From assembly GCF_905220565.1 (NCBI RefSeq), contig NC_059419.1:9254670-9318669 (forward strand): 64,000 nt of DNA, in the 5' to 3' direction. The number at the start of each line of letters is the position of its first letter. Within the stretch, counting starts at the first letter, position 1. Positions 29,964 to 44,900 of the stretch are shown piece by piece. This stretch comes from Melitaea cinxia. Taxonomy: Eukaryota > Arthropoda > Insecta > Lepidoptera > Nymphalidae. The translations under genes were made by a program, and so were the position numbers. The notes beneath the pieces are model-generated. The model saw nothing but the letters and a program-made list of their open reading frames with translations. It did not search any database and was not told where the DNA came from.

Positions 29964-32900
29964 CTGTAAGTACATAGTACACTCTGTAGAGTCATTATTT
30001 TCACAATTCATTCAGTTTTTACATCACTAAACTCATTTTTTCTTTCTCTCTTTGTCTCATTATATGATCTACACGCATGGCGCCATCTGTTATGCTTGAG
30101 AATAAGTTTAAATATGAAATATGAGTATTCCATAACCTTTATTTCTTTTCTTAATTAATTAATTATATACTTTATTGCACTTAAAAACAGATTATACAAA
30201 AAATTACACATATAGTTAATGACAAAGGTGGACTTATCCCTAGAAGAGATCTGTTCCAGTCAATCAATGGACATGAGTCCAATCCTACTATATCCTCGTA
30301 AGTCCCCACGTACTTGTACAAGTACAAATTAACGATAACAGTTCAGACCTGAGATTTGTACTACATAGATGGAGTAACTGCCTAATGTACTTACCCAAGT
30401 ACAAATGAGGGATTGCTCATTTACCGGGTAGTTTTTTTACATCGCCAACATTGCTACTGTTATTATAATTCTTTACTCTGTAGTCAATTCCGTCATGTTA
30501 GACAGGTTACGTCAACTGTCAGTGTTAGTGTCACTTTTTAGCAAGATGACCATGCGGTCGGCTCGTCGGCTAACACGAGGTAAGATTGTCTGTTTATATC
30601 AATTAAATCATTTGTTTTTTCTATTGTTTTTGAAATGAAATAGTGCTTTTAAATTATGAATATTGTAAAACAAGCAATATTTGTAAGAAGACTATATATT
30701 TAAAGTGGTTCCTGATGAGTCAAAATAATTTGTACTTCACATGGTACGTTAGGCGTTTGTCACATAAATAACTGTTTATAATTTGTACTTGAGGTGGTAC
30801 ATTCGGTCTATATAACTACTGTTTTTTTTTCGTATTTGTAGCTTTCGACGAAATACAAATAGCAGAACTTCTTAATAATTCGGAGTTCGAAGACTCGGAT
30901 GATGAATATGTGCCTGACCTGACCTCCCTGACCTAACCTAAACCTGTCCTCGGAATCTGAAGGTGGAGAAATAGAAATCGCTGTAAGTGGAGGTGGATCT
31001 ACTCGTCGTACTCAAAGTGCTCGTGACCAACGAGTTGGACGTGGCCGTGGCAGAAGTACAAGTACAAGGGCACGACATAGCGGGCATAGTGCCTGTACCA
31101 TCAAAAATGCGACGCTTATATGGCAATATCCACTTACCGGAACATCTAGACAAACAACAACGAGGCCATCTCTCTGGGTGTGACAAAAGGAGTTTATTTA
31201 AATGCTCTGACTGTAATGTAGCTATTTGCCTGAACTCAACAAGAAATTGTTGCAGGGCCTTTCATCGACAAGAGAATTAATAATAAGAAATAAAAAGTGA
31301 TTTTGAAATAAGATGTCAATTAAACTAGCACGTAAGGAAGATTGTTATGTCCTCTATCCTATTTCGATAATTAAGAATAGTGATACTGTTATCCTCTGGT
31401 TTATAAAAGTAAATTATGCTAATATTTTCTTTGAGGGAGTATTTTATAAATGTTTCTAGAAGAAAAATATTGTTTATGTTGTAATAAAATAAAATATATA
31501 CTACTAAGTGATTTTAGAACAAAAATAATATTTAATTTTAATACGAAATAAAAGCTTATAACTTTTTCATATTGTTTTATTATACTGTGTTAAAACCTAA
31601 TGTACTCCCACAAGTACAAATATTTTTAATTATTTCCTTTTTAAGAAGGTGCTATACATCACAAACATACCGTAAAAAATACACACAACGAACCCTCACT
31701 TCAAAAATTGCCTAAAATCGACATAATTTTGTCTCGGTCTGAAGCATTATTCTTAGTTTGTACTTGGTATAGTACAGCCGGCAGATATGACTACTGGTGT
31801 TAATAAAACACAGGACTTACGAGGATATACATTTTTCAGTATCGTTATAAAAAAAAACCTCCAGTAACAGGTTAAGCCCCAGGCTGCCGGTAGTTAAGAC
31901 TCCAGGCTGAGGAACCTTCTCACAATATGGACCTTTTCAAGCAACACCACCTTTTAAATATGACCCTTGATCCAAGAGTCAAGCGAGAGTGTCTTAAGGT
32001 TTTGGTCAAAATGCTACATTCAATAAGTTAAGAGCCATTACATATATCTGCCACTTGTGTATAATTCCACTTTTGTGAAATGGTACTCAGTATAATGAAA
32101 TCCTATGTAAAGTCCCAAAACCACACAAAACACAAGCACTTAAGCAAAAATAAACATCATATTAACGTACAATCCGGTTCTATAAGCATGACATCTGGTG
32201 AGTGGGGTGAGCCGGGTGAGCGCGGAGATAGTGGTCTCGACGGAGTCTTGCCACTACCCCGCGACTGGATCTGCTCTAATAGCTCCTTTGTTGTTTTAAC
32301 CTGTAATAATATTAAAATAAAAAAATCAAATATTTGAAGTATTGGGATTAGTAATAATAATAAAATGAAGTAAAATGTAGTTTTATTCTTGTGAAAGGTT
32401 ACAGACTATTACATACACTAGTGAAATTTATAAATAGTGTTATCGCTGACCGGTAAAGAAATTTTTTATTAATTCAACATGAAGTTAATTTAACACCAAG
32501 GAAAGCATTCCTTAAGTAAGTAATTAAGCTATTTCTACTTTGCAAACTAAATTTTATGTTCTCTATGAGCTTTGGATAAACACAACGTGAGATTAAAAAG
32601 ATCTAAATCTTTTATGCTTATCTAGGTCGGCAAACAAGCGTACGGCTCACCTGATGGTAAGCGATTACCGTAGCTTATAGACGCCTGCAGCACCAGAAGC
32701 ATCGCAAGCGCGTTGCCGACCCAATCCCCAATCCCTCCAGGAGCTCTGGTCACCTTACTCAACAACAGGAACACAATACTGCTTGAAAACAGTATTATTT
32801 AGCTGTGGTCTTCTGTAAGGTCGAGGTACTACCCCAGTCGGGCTGCTCTATATTTTGAGCAGGAAATTCCTGCTGTGCCCTACCTCAGTTAAACTTGACT

Positions 32901-35900
32901 TTTCTTCTCACTTTACTAAAAAAAAAATTATATAACTAGGTCGGGAAACAAGTGTATGGCTCACCTGATGGTAAGAGATTAGCGTAGCTTATAGACGCCA
33001 GCAACACCAGAAACAACGCAAGCGTGTTGACGACCGTACCCCCAAGTTCGGAAGGAGGAGTTTCTGCGCCGAATTATAATTAAATAGTGTTATAACAATA
33101 ACCTTCTTAGCACCAGCCGGTGGCAGTCTGTTAACGAGCGCTGTGTAGGGGTCTTGTGGGTCCCTTCTCCATCCATTCCGTCGACGTTCCGGTCCCGAGC
33201 CGTTGCGGGCGCCCCACGTGTTCGGCGCGACGGTCCCGGGCGGGATAGGAGTCCCGGGTGGGCCTGTCCCGGGCGGGACGGACGGCTCGGGGACTTCCGG
33301 TATCGTCGTCTCCGCTCCGGAGCCGGCGCGACTGTGGCCCCTGATATAAATAAATAATAAATAAATGCTTTACAGTCAACTGGGGAACCTCAGACCACAA
33401 TAAACATTTATATGTCTAATACATACATTTATATGTCTGTTGTGTTGTTGTGGGGTTCGAACCTGCGACGGCCAGCGCAACAGCTAGTGCTGTAACCGCT
33501 GCGGTAACGTGTGGTCAAATAATGATAGTTACCAATATGAGTTTAGACCAAGGATGGTAAAACATGATGGTAACAATGGTGCCATTTATGACACGCAAAA
33601 CAATATTTTGGATATATTACTGAACTGAGCAGCGTGGTACATTAAGCTGAGACCCTTCTCCTACATGTAGAGGTCTAAGGCCAGTGGTGAGATGTTACAG
33701 GCTGAATCAAACAAGATCTACTATTATAAATAATAATTTCGTTCATTTAACAACTAAAACAATTATTTCGAATGATGGTAAGCGGTAACTGTAGCATTTT
33801 GATGCCTGATGATAACACCAGGACAACCCGCTTACTGTGCACCCCCAAGAGCTCTGAAAACCTTAACAGGATGACAACACTACTTGGGAGTACTGTGATT
33901 TGGTTGTAATCTTCTGTAAGGTTGAGATACTTTACCACAGCTGCTCCAGATTTTGGGAAAGATGTTTCCTGCCATACCTTGATTAATTATTTTTAATAAT
34001 CAAAAATAAGTATTAAGTTACCTTCTTTTTGGACGTCTCCTTTCTTCTTTTGGTTTTTTGTCCCTTTTCGCTTTTTTTTCATCACTCAAAACATCCGGGG
34101 TGGACATTCTCTTGACAGCTGAAAAAATCATAATATTGTTTATTATATAAAATTTATGGTATCAAATCAAACGAAAACACGTGAAAAATATTAGAATGTC
34201 AAAAGAAAGAAAAATATAATTTCTTTTTTCCATAAGATGCCTAATTTGAGAGACGAAAATGAAATATCAATTAGGGGGTAGGGTTGGCAAAGCGCTCGCT
34301 ATGTACCACTATTTTTAAGTAGTGTTGTGTTCCTGTGATAACAAGGTGGCCAGAGCTCCTGGGGATGATTGCGATGCTTCTGATGTGGCATCCGATCCTG
34401 ATCCGCTTACCGTCCGGCCGTACGCTTGTTTAAAATCGAAATTATAAAAAAGTGGCCGGGTTAAGTATAACAAGTACTAACGTGGTGTGACAGGCTTGTG
34501 CGTGAGGGCGGGCGGCGGAGGGGGCGGGGGGTCGTCGTCCACCAGGATCACGTCCTGCGAGTCCGACTCGTAACCACCCCATGCTGGAAATAAGACGTTA
34601 TTATTGACACACCTTAAAAATATACCCATAATAAAAACTAATTTTATTAAATATTAAGGTAGAGTTTGTTTAAGGAATTTTGAATTGGACTACCTAGGGA
34701 ATGCCCGGGCTCAACAGGCTCTAGTATGATAAAAATCTAGAGAAATCTTGGAAAACACGCAATACAAATACAGACACTCTGAACACTACAAACACTGGAA
34801 CATTTACATACCCATACAGACATTTGTCAAGAGATCAAACCCGCAAACACTAGCGCTTCTAACACGGAGAGCAATCATTAGTAATTGATAATTTAAATTT
34901 GAAAATGTTATTGAATGTAACTCTATAATGACACCAGCTGCTTTTATTACACCACTCTACGCTTAAAATATATTTGAAAAAAATTGCCAAAACTGCTCTT
35001 GTACATTTTTCTTTATTAAAACTCCTTCATCTTCTTCTTTTACTTTGGCTCCCTGAAGGATTTGCCAATATCTGAGTGAAGCTTAGTTTACGTTATAAGA
35101 ATTGTTAAGTTAGGACAGAATATTAAAACTCCTAATATTTTGTAATTGTTTGCAATATGGAGTATTACTATAACTATCCTTACTACTTATATAATTACTA
35201 ATAATAGATAGCAATATGTTACCTGGCCTAGCAAGAAGTCTGGGACTCGGTACCGCGGGGCTCACCACATGCTGTGAACACAGATTATGTTATACCACCA
35301 GAGATAATATACACCTTAGACAAACTAACATTTAATACATTGCACCGTGTGTTATACCGTGATGTATTATAGCCTACACTTACAATTTTATTCAATAAAC
35401 AAGAACTTTAATGAATATTTATTTATTTATTTATTACAATCCAAGATTAAGTCTATAAACAAACTGTTTGAGCAATTGTTAATAAGGATATACCCCGTTA
35501 GACACAGTAATTTTGATATGATAATATGACATTATTATGTACCAAAAAAAAAAAGAGTCAAAAATTAATTATTATTAAACTCTTAACATAATTATTATTA
35601 GTCAAAATGAAAAACTTACGCGTGATAGTGCTGGAGATGTGAGAGGTGTGCCTCCCAATCTGCGTACTTGTCGCTCCGCTGACGATCGGTTCGACCCTGG
35701 ACAGATATTTTATAGATAAATATAACTAATATATTGACGTCGCTTCGATGTACTGATGCGTGCACCGTGTTGGACGCTCACAAACTGGCGATTGCGGGTT
35801 CGATTCCCGCGCGATATGGATTTGTATTTGTACAAATACTGCTATTCAGTCTGGTTGTCTGTCCGGTGGGGACACTGAAAGCAATTTAAGCAGTTCGTCA

Positions 35901-38900
35901 AGGTCATAGACACCTGATAGCGATCGTAACTCATAGTAGGGAATATATCAGCCAACCCGCACTGGAGGAGACTGGTAGATTAAGCTCTAACCGTTCTCCT
36001 ACAAGGATAAAGGCGCCTATGTCCAGCAGTGGGATGTTACCGGCTGAATCGTGATCGTTATAACTAATATATTTAACAAAAAGACATAAATAAATATTAC
36101 ACCAAGACTTAAAACGAAGAGCCCTGAGGTAAATCCTCTAGGGACTGGGGATTTCGTGGAAAACTTTCTAGAGCCGTTAGTATGGTTGATCTGCATTTGA
36201 GCGCGGTCACTAAATAAACTATTCAACCAAAATGATCGCAGAAATATAATTGAGACAACATTAATGAAGTATCAACCGATTCAAAAGCACGTGAAAAAGA
36301 CACAAGAACCCATTCCCAGATCTTGCGCGGTGAACACATCAATCCCAAGTCTCTTGTAACTAAGTGGTGTTATTCGCTTTTGGTAGTGGCTTAACAATTT
36401 GCAGTTTTTCAAGCCCCGGGAAATATGCCAGTGGATGGGGATTTATTAATAATAATTGATATGAGAGTGCCCAAATTTTTTGGTAAAGTCATCAGCAACA
36501 TCTCTAAAGAGCTTTCGTCTGTACCTTATGCATTTGTTTTTATCCCCTTCAAGATTTTTAATACATCCGATTGATTAGAAACATTGAGGTTCTTTAATCT
36601 GGACCAAATCTATTAAATTTAGAATAGGTTTGATTAGATTATGTAGGATTTTTACAGCGCTTTATCTCTAAGTGTTTGTTCATCGTCTTCAGATCATATT
36701 ATCGTCGTTGCCACCGTCCACCACAATATTCCCGTCCATCGTTCACCAGCCAATAATATTCCTGTCTTTTACAAATGCAAATATTTTTCTTTAAATTTTT
36801 CCACAACAGTAGTGATTTTTTTAATACATCTGTTTAAGTATTTCCTATAATATGCTCCCTTTTCGGGCCCCCAGAGCGTCAGACCACTTTTTTAAAGGCT
36901 TTTTTATGCTTTGTGAGCCTCATTCTTTGTTGACTCGTAACCCAAATGACTTTGGTTATTGTAGTCTTCTCATAGTTCTAATGGTGGGTGTTATCCAGGG
37001 ACACAATTGTTGCTTCAACAGAATCCTTTTTGTTGGTGTGTAGGTATCAAATAAAGTTATAAGGTGTTTAGTATTGATACCATATCGTTAACTTTTTAAC
37101 GTCAGTATATTTTAGTAGCCGCATAGTAGTATGCAGTGCACTCGCTTTTTATATTAATTGTGGTAATTGATTTCCTAATTCTGGGATAATAGTTATTTAT
37201 TTATTTACAGAAAGAAAAAAATACAATTGATGTGATAAACAGTGCAGCGAAAACAATTAACAGTTTAACTCCATGTAGGGGAAGGTTCGGAACTTAATTC
37301 ATACAATTAATTTATAAAAGACTAAAATGATTACCTTTTAATGACCGTCATAAAACAAAGTATATTTGTTTAATGACAATAGAAAAGTAATTTTGTACTC
37401 TATCTAAATGATATTTTTATTGTGATTTTGTTCGACTAATTTAAGTGGCGGCTAATCGATAGTCTTCTATGTAAATAAAAATTAATCACTCATTGTGTTG
37501 CTAAGCGAAAAATTCGAAACGACTTGACCAATTCGGCTAACTTTATTGTTAAGTTTTAATTACTTTAGAAAATTTCTTAAGGTACTTTGTAGGTGTTCTT
37601 ATAGAATAAAAAATGAAGACAATTGTGTAAAAAAATTGGGAAGTTTCAGAAAACGTAACGATCTTTTCAAATATATTGTAATTTTTACTAAGTATAGTTA
37701 ATTTTGTTTATATATGTGTGTACCTATATATATGTGTGTATATTTGGTTTTGTACACCCTTTCCGCTTACCTCCTCCACGCTGGTTGTCTGGATGAGATC
37801 GCTGTTTACCGATAAGACCGCCTGTGCACCATTGTATTGGCCATACAGATGTTTGCCGTGGTCTGGGTGTTTATGCAATCCTTGTGGGTCTTCCCACCGT
37901 GCCTCGGAGAGCACGTTAAGCCGTCGGTCCCGGTTGTTATAATGTACACCTGATAGCGATCGTTACTCATAGTAGGGAATATATCCGCCAACCCGCATTG
38001 GAGCAGCGTGGTGATTAAGCTCTGATCCTTCTCCTACATGAGGAAAAAGGCCTATGCCCAGTAGTGGGATATTATAGGCTGAAGCGTAATATATATGTAT
38101 TTAAGACTTCGTAAAATAGGACATCTGCCGGGTGAGCTAGTTTTAAACAGAAATATACGCATCGCACTCGTAAAGGAACACTTAACAGTGACAACAATCC
38201 CCTCAAAGTTCAAATAAACGAAATAATTTATTGATAGCAATAATAACGGCCTGTCGCAACTAGTGCAACTTTTTTTTTTGTGTATTTAATTAAATTTGTT
38301 ATTTTTGTGCTGGTGTGCATAAAAGTGTAAATAAATAAAATAACAGTAGTCATTTGTTGAATCTAGTTTTATTCACAACTCGTGTATTCTATACATATAA
38401 AAATAAATCGGCGAAATGTGTGTACGCGTATAACTTGACCGATCAGCTGCACCGAATTGTATAATTATTGCTGTGTTCGTTAGTCAGAACTTTAGGTCCG
38501 CCTAATGGTAAATGCATACCGTAGCTTAGTCGCCCGCAGCACCAGAAGCATTGCATTGCGTTGCCGATAATCCCCCCCCCCCCCCCCCAGTAGCCAGAGG
38601 GCTACTTTACTTATCGCAGGAACACAACAATGCTTGGGAGCAGTGCTATTTGGTGCTTTTCCAGTCGGGGCTCCAAATTTTGACCAAGATATTTCCTGCT
38701 GTGCCCCGACCTCATTGAATTTAACAAATTTTCATCCCAATAACACGTACGGGTGGTATAAAGATAATATTTTATTTATCGATGGCGCGTTGGCGCTGCA
38801 GTCATACTGGCTGTTGCACATGGTGTCGCGGGTTCGATTCGCTCACGACAGACATTTGTATTAGTCATACAAATGTTTGCCGTGGTCTGGACGTTTGTGC

Positions 38901-41900
38901 TTGTGTATTGTGTGTTAGATTACCGAGACAAGACTAAATCCATGACCGTTGAGTGTAAGGCGCTTATTTATTATTATTTAATAAAAAATAAATCAATATC
39001 ATCAAAAATAGGTATTATGATACGGGTGGTATAATAGTAATAGTTACCCGTATGGGCAGGCGATGCGATGGCTGGTATGACGAGGTCTCGCCACCGCTTA
39101 ACGAGCACCTTGGCGCGGCGAGCGAGTGTCGGGTCGCTTGTCTTGCGTCGGAGCTCGTTCACGTGCTTGCCCAGTCGGGTGGTCTGGAACAAGCGAATAT
39201 TGCTTTTAATTATAGATGCCTAAATTATTTTGGGTTAGAGATTCTCAAAATGAGCTGTTCGCTCATACTACCATAGCCAATACCAAAATACCAATTTAAG
39301 AATCGTTTCGGGTTTTTTTCCACAAGAGTTCCCATCCTAAGAACTTTTAGGTTTTCGTATATGTCGACGGATAAAGTACCTGCTTTGATGAAACCTGAAA
39401 TGTCACCCTGGAAATTTCTGTTACAGACCATGGGTTTTCTGTGGGTCGAGAAACCTTACTTAGGAGGGTTACGGGTGAATTAATAGGCAATTATTTGTAG
39501 GTGTTACACCAATAAAAAATTGCGTAATTGATAATAATATCATGAAAATTTACTGATATTGGACGTAGTATTAGATTCCAGCCTAGTATTAGGGTTTAGA
39601 AAAAAAAAATTGCAACTTAAAAAAGAGGCTCATGTGTTTGAGAAAGTTTGAAAAACACTTGTATTAAGTATTTCATACAATATCATTAATTAACTCTGAT
39701 TTGATTGTGAGAATTGTATTACAGTAATTAATAATGTGGTAATCCATAACATTTATTCTAATTTTACAGCACATCAACAAAAGAAACGGAGAAAGGGCTG
39801 AGGGCTCAGTGGGACAAGGATATAGAAACGAGCTCCTTTCTCCATGAGAAGGATTAAAAAGTAAAATTAGAAAAAAAGAAATTAGAACTGGAAATTTTAA
39901 AAACAGAATCGTTGCAAATTATCAATCTTGGAGTCATCGATACTATTTTTATTTCCTATATTCATTAAATTTATAGAAACCACGGAGCTTGGAGAGAAGC
40001 AGAATGATCGCTGTTGAAAATGTCCCGGAAATATCGACGAAATAGCGTAGCGCTGCGATCGCTGAATTGTGTCAATAAAAGCGCGGGCTGTTGTGGGCTA
40101 ATTTGAAATGATCTATCAACGTTTAGTCCGATCATTTTATTAGACATTCGAAGGTCCATAAATTCCCAACAAGCTGAATAACCGTTTCCTCTAAGCTCCA
40201 TGTACATTATTCAACTAACTTCATCTACTTGTACTCATAAGCACATGACATAAACAGCTAACTTCACAGACACTATTTACCGACGGTAGCGCGACTGGTG
40301 GCTGAAAAATTAATGTTTATATAAATTATGTACAAATTTTTAGGCTAATGCTTTAGTACGTAGCGATCGTTCTCCTTCTCTCCAAGCTCAATGATAGAAA
40401 CAATAATTACATGACGTTAAATTATTTTTAACATAATATGATCGATTTATTTTATTTCAGGAACTGTTTGATAAAATCTGTGGTTAAATCACATCCGTCA
40501 ATAAAGTGTGAGACTACTATAGAAATTTTTCCGACAAAAAAACTGTAATTTAAAAGCGTGAGCTATCGAAAAAAAAAAAAAAAATTATAAACGGTTGGAC
40601 AAGGTATAGTGTAATTTTTTTATTTGTTAATATTTAATATAAAGCCAAATTATACTTTTCCATTTAGAAAAAAATATACATTTACTACTAGCGGAGCCGG
40701 CAGACGTTATCTTGCCCTAAACACGGCTACCAAATTTGATTGCTCACATACCTATAGTAACGCCACCAATGTTCGGTCCAATTGTTTACAAACCATTCAT
40801 GAACCCATAGAAAATTACGTACAAAATTTTAAACAAATCAGTTCAGCCGTTTAGGAGTTTAGAGACAAACACACACAGATTGGTTTTCTTGCTTTTACAA
40901 AAAAAAGGTACAAATTTTAGTAATTATTCAATTTCAATTTTTGTAAGACAAAGTAATTACTGTAACCTACCTAGGTAAATACATGATATATATATTTTTT
41001 TTATATTAATATTAAAAAACATGGTAACGTAAGTCCTAAACTTAATGTGGGCAACGAACATTTTGCAACGTCCTCTGATGGGGCAAAAAAGGGGAATAGA
41101 AAAAACATATACTATACATACATAGACTATACATAAAAATCTTACGCCTTTTTTAACGTTACGGACGTTTTTTACCGGCTACCCCTCGGGGTACCCCTCC
41201 GCAACGTTTTTATTAATTAAGAAACACACCTGAATATTTACTTATATTTCTTTGGGACATTTAAAAAAAATGAAAAAAAGGAAGATAAAGAAACAGAAAA
41301 ACACATCATTTAAGGAGTTCAGTAAAACTAAAAATTTTCTATTTTAATGATTGGTTCGTAATTTATCTTACATGCTATATCTACTTCAATAGATAAAAAT
41401 GCCCAAGTTTTTCTTGACCCATGGTATTTCTTAAATTAATTTTTCACATTTATTTTTGGCTCTGAGGGCGAGGCTTTTTGCTCCGAGAGATCGTGGGCGG
41501 TGGCACAGACCGCCCACGCCTTACACCGCCTCTGTTCATTATGCCCAGGTTGAAATAAGGAAAGGTCTTAACTTAAAGGACATCCATTAATAGCGTGAGC
41601 TCAGAATGGGGTGAGGGGTCCAATTAAATCTCACCAAACGAATCTCATTTAAACCGGGGGGGGGGGGGATTGAAAATCTCACACTTCAAAAAATATAAAA
41701 TATTACAGATATTAAAAAATTGAGTTTTTAATTTGCCCTCTAAAATAAATGTCATGACTATTAAATTTTATTTAATTTAAATAACTTAACTATAGCATAT
41801 CTACAGTTTATTATTTTACCGAATTATAAAAATAATCCAAGCAAATCAAGGAGGCTAAGCTAATAGAAAAATAACTCACGTAATTAATGACCCCTTACAT

Positions 41901-44900
41901 GGTCCTTAATTATAATACCTAGTGTAAAATTTGGTTCAATGAATGTTTGTATGATGGGAGTAGTGTTATCAACAAGGCAGAGCTGTATCCGATGGATAGT
42001 ATTAAATCAAGGTATAACACATACCCATAAACTTAGAAAATAGATTGATAATAGTTTGTTACTTTTTACCAATTTTTTTATTTTATTTTGTGTTCTTATT
42101 AATATAAATGTATGTATGTATGATTATTTTATTATTATTATTTATTAGAATTTTTGTAAATAAACAGGTACATTACCTCCAACAGCTCTTTTGTGATATT
42201 AAACTTCTCCAAAATGGATATAATTTCATTAACCGTCTGCATGTCGACGACCTGTAAAATAAAATATTAATGTTATATAATTAAATTCAATACAAAATTG
42301 ACTTCTTTTTTAGTCTTAATACTATCAAGAAGTTTTATACCCATTATAGTTAATTTAGAGATACTCAGAACAAAGTTTCCTGAATATACCAACCAAATTG
42401 ACATATCTTACACCACAACGTTTTTTTTTAATAATATGCAATAATAGTAAATAAAACATATGATAATACAATAAAGCAAAAATACCATTGGCAATAAAGT
42501 ATACATCCAATAAAAATATCAAAGGTAAGAACGGAAACAGTTTAATTTTTACTCGCTGAATTTTTACGACCAACAACAATCAATTTACTACAATGGAAAA
42601 AGAAACGAAACTCAAATCGATTTCCTACCATTGTAGATTTACGTATGCTGATATTTTTTAATTGAAAAATGTTTATGACGATTTTTTAATTGTAGGAGTG
42701 AGTTGGCAAATACGCCTATGACATATGCTATGTAATTTTAAATTAAATAAAAATTCTAAATTTAACATACAAACTTCATACATCACGTATAGGTGATCAT
42801 CTGATGTAAATATACAGCCTAGAGGTGAGAATAGAACCCACCACCCTACATCGAAGCCGACAGAGGGCGGGATAACCATCCAACTGCTGGCTTTGAAATA
42901 CAACAGGCCGAAGACGGGCAGCAGCGTCTTCGGTGCGACAAAGCCAGTACTGCGGTCACCAACCCGCCTGCCCAGCGTGGTGACTAAGGGCAAAACACAT
43001 GAGTTCACGTTATTTTTGGCGTAAACTTGTGGAGGCCTATGTCCAGCAGTGGACTGTATAGGCTGTAATGATGATTAGCTTGTAAAACATTTAATGACAC
43101 AAATTAACCATTTTAAAATACAAATAAATTAGAAAAGCTATACATAAAGTATAGAAGAAATCCAAGACCAAGTATAATACAATATTTAAAATCATAGAAC
43201 AGACTGACAAAAGAAATGATGCAATGTTAATAATTAAGTTTCTTATAACCATTTTATGAAATTTCACTTATCTATGTCGTAACATTGTCAAATGATCACA
43301 TTTATGTTTTTAGTGAGTTTATAAATTCCCAAAATACATAGGTAGAGTAACTGAACTGGTTTTGGTTACAAATTAAAATTGAGATATTTATTATTATCAT
43401 TGTTACTCCTTAGTTATATAGATAACAAGTTCTAACCAACCTTTAATAATATAAATTATCTTCAAAACCTTCAATTGTTTTTTCTCTCCATTCTAAATTA
43501 AAAAATACTGTTAAACAAACATGACATAAACATAACTTTTGATAAGCGATTTAAGTACTCTACATAAATAGCTGAAATAGATTTTTTTTTTTAATTTAAT
43601 AGCTATAATGATAGTATACCTTACTCAGCTGTTTGAGAATGTGGGTAGTAGTGCTTTCCTTAAATGCCTAAACTGTTTGAAGAATTTGATAACTGAGCTT
43701 AATTTAAATTATGTAATTCATGAAAGATATTACAAAATTTGTATTAAAACAGTTTATTTTTTTTAAAGAGTAAGTAATTGCAGTTTCTTGTCGGTTCTTC
43801 TCTGCAGAAGACATCGACATTCTGAATCGGTGGTAGCTTCACTTTTAATGAATGTTTGAATAAAATATTTTTTTGATTTTGATGAATTTGTAGATGTAAA
43901 TAACTTTTGTTGTATCAATATTATGAATCACTTATCATTTAAATACTAATTCAGATATCAAATGAGTAATTCCCATAATCGTAAGCACAACCGTAATGTA
44001 GTCATTTTCTTTTTTATCTATTATTTCGGTTGATATGCTGATGCATAATACAAAGTCTACTTTTTGTTTAGTTAACAATAGCCTAAGGGCCTATTTCATC
44101 AATTACCGTTAACCCCATTTGACATTATCCGAATAAAAAAGATTATGATTGTATTGCTTTTTACCATCATGCTTCACTGTATTTGTAATACTTATCTGTG
44201 CATTTGTGAATCTAAAGGTTGTAGTTTTTTATCCGAGGAGGTACAGGTATTAAAGCTCTATTCTACATCCCACAGTTTAATCCTAAATGTAACTTATGTG
44301 TAGGACAAACTGATCCACAGCCAGTAAAACAGGCCTTAAGTAGTACATAAGGTGTACAACAAGCAGTAATAACATAATACCTATTATCGACTTTTTTATA
44401 TTCTGCTACAATAAAAGGTAAGTAGAAAAATTTGCTGTTGCATAAAATGGTTTAAAGTTGTTTTATACTATATATATATATATATATTTTCTAAATCATT
44501 TTAATTATTCAAGCTCGTAAGTTAATTAATTCTGGTCCAGGCTAGACTTCCTTAGTTTTTTTACATAATTTGTGTGTTAATTTTTAATAGTTATAAACTC
44601 ATAGATGCTCTTCTTGGCAATTTTTTCGTACTATTTACGTTAAAGTTGGCTTTTCTTAGATTTTATAATTATTTAATATTGTTTGATTTTTGATGTTTAT
44701 TTAAAACATTATACTTTAAATTTCGTCTGTAACTTTATAGTTTATTTTTTGTACAATTATACAACAAGAAAAATATTAAATCACATTAATTTGGGGCATT
44801 TTAAAGCTTATCAAATGCTATTTTTAAATAGATCTAAATATTTCAAAAATTAATATTATCAGAAATATTTGTATGCATTTCAATATTCTCATATTTACAT

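Noticed and set aside
29083..30030. 315-codon plus-strand open frame, Arg-rich, plus others at 29,195-29,977
   Set aside because: They lie opposite or out of frame with MED26 exon 10. The exon is so GC-rich that stops are rare in all frames; the Arg/Gly/Ala text has no domain.
38566..38592. Poly-C and poly-G tracts (also 6,436; 41,658; 59,110) as G-quadruplex regulators
   Set aside because: Each lies at the same internal place of a repeat family copy and is better explained as homopolymer drift within transposons.
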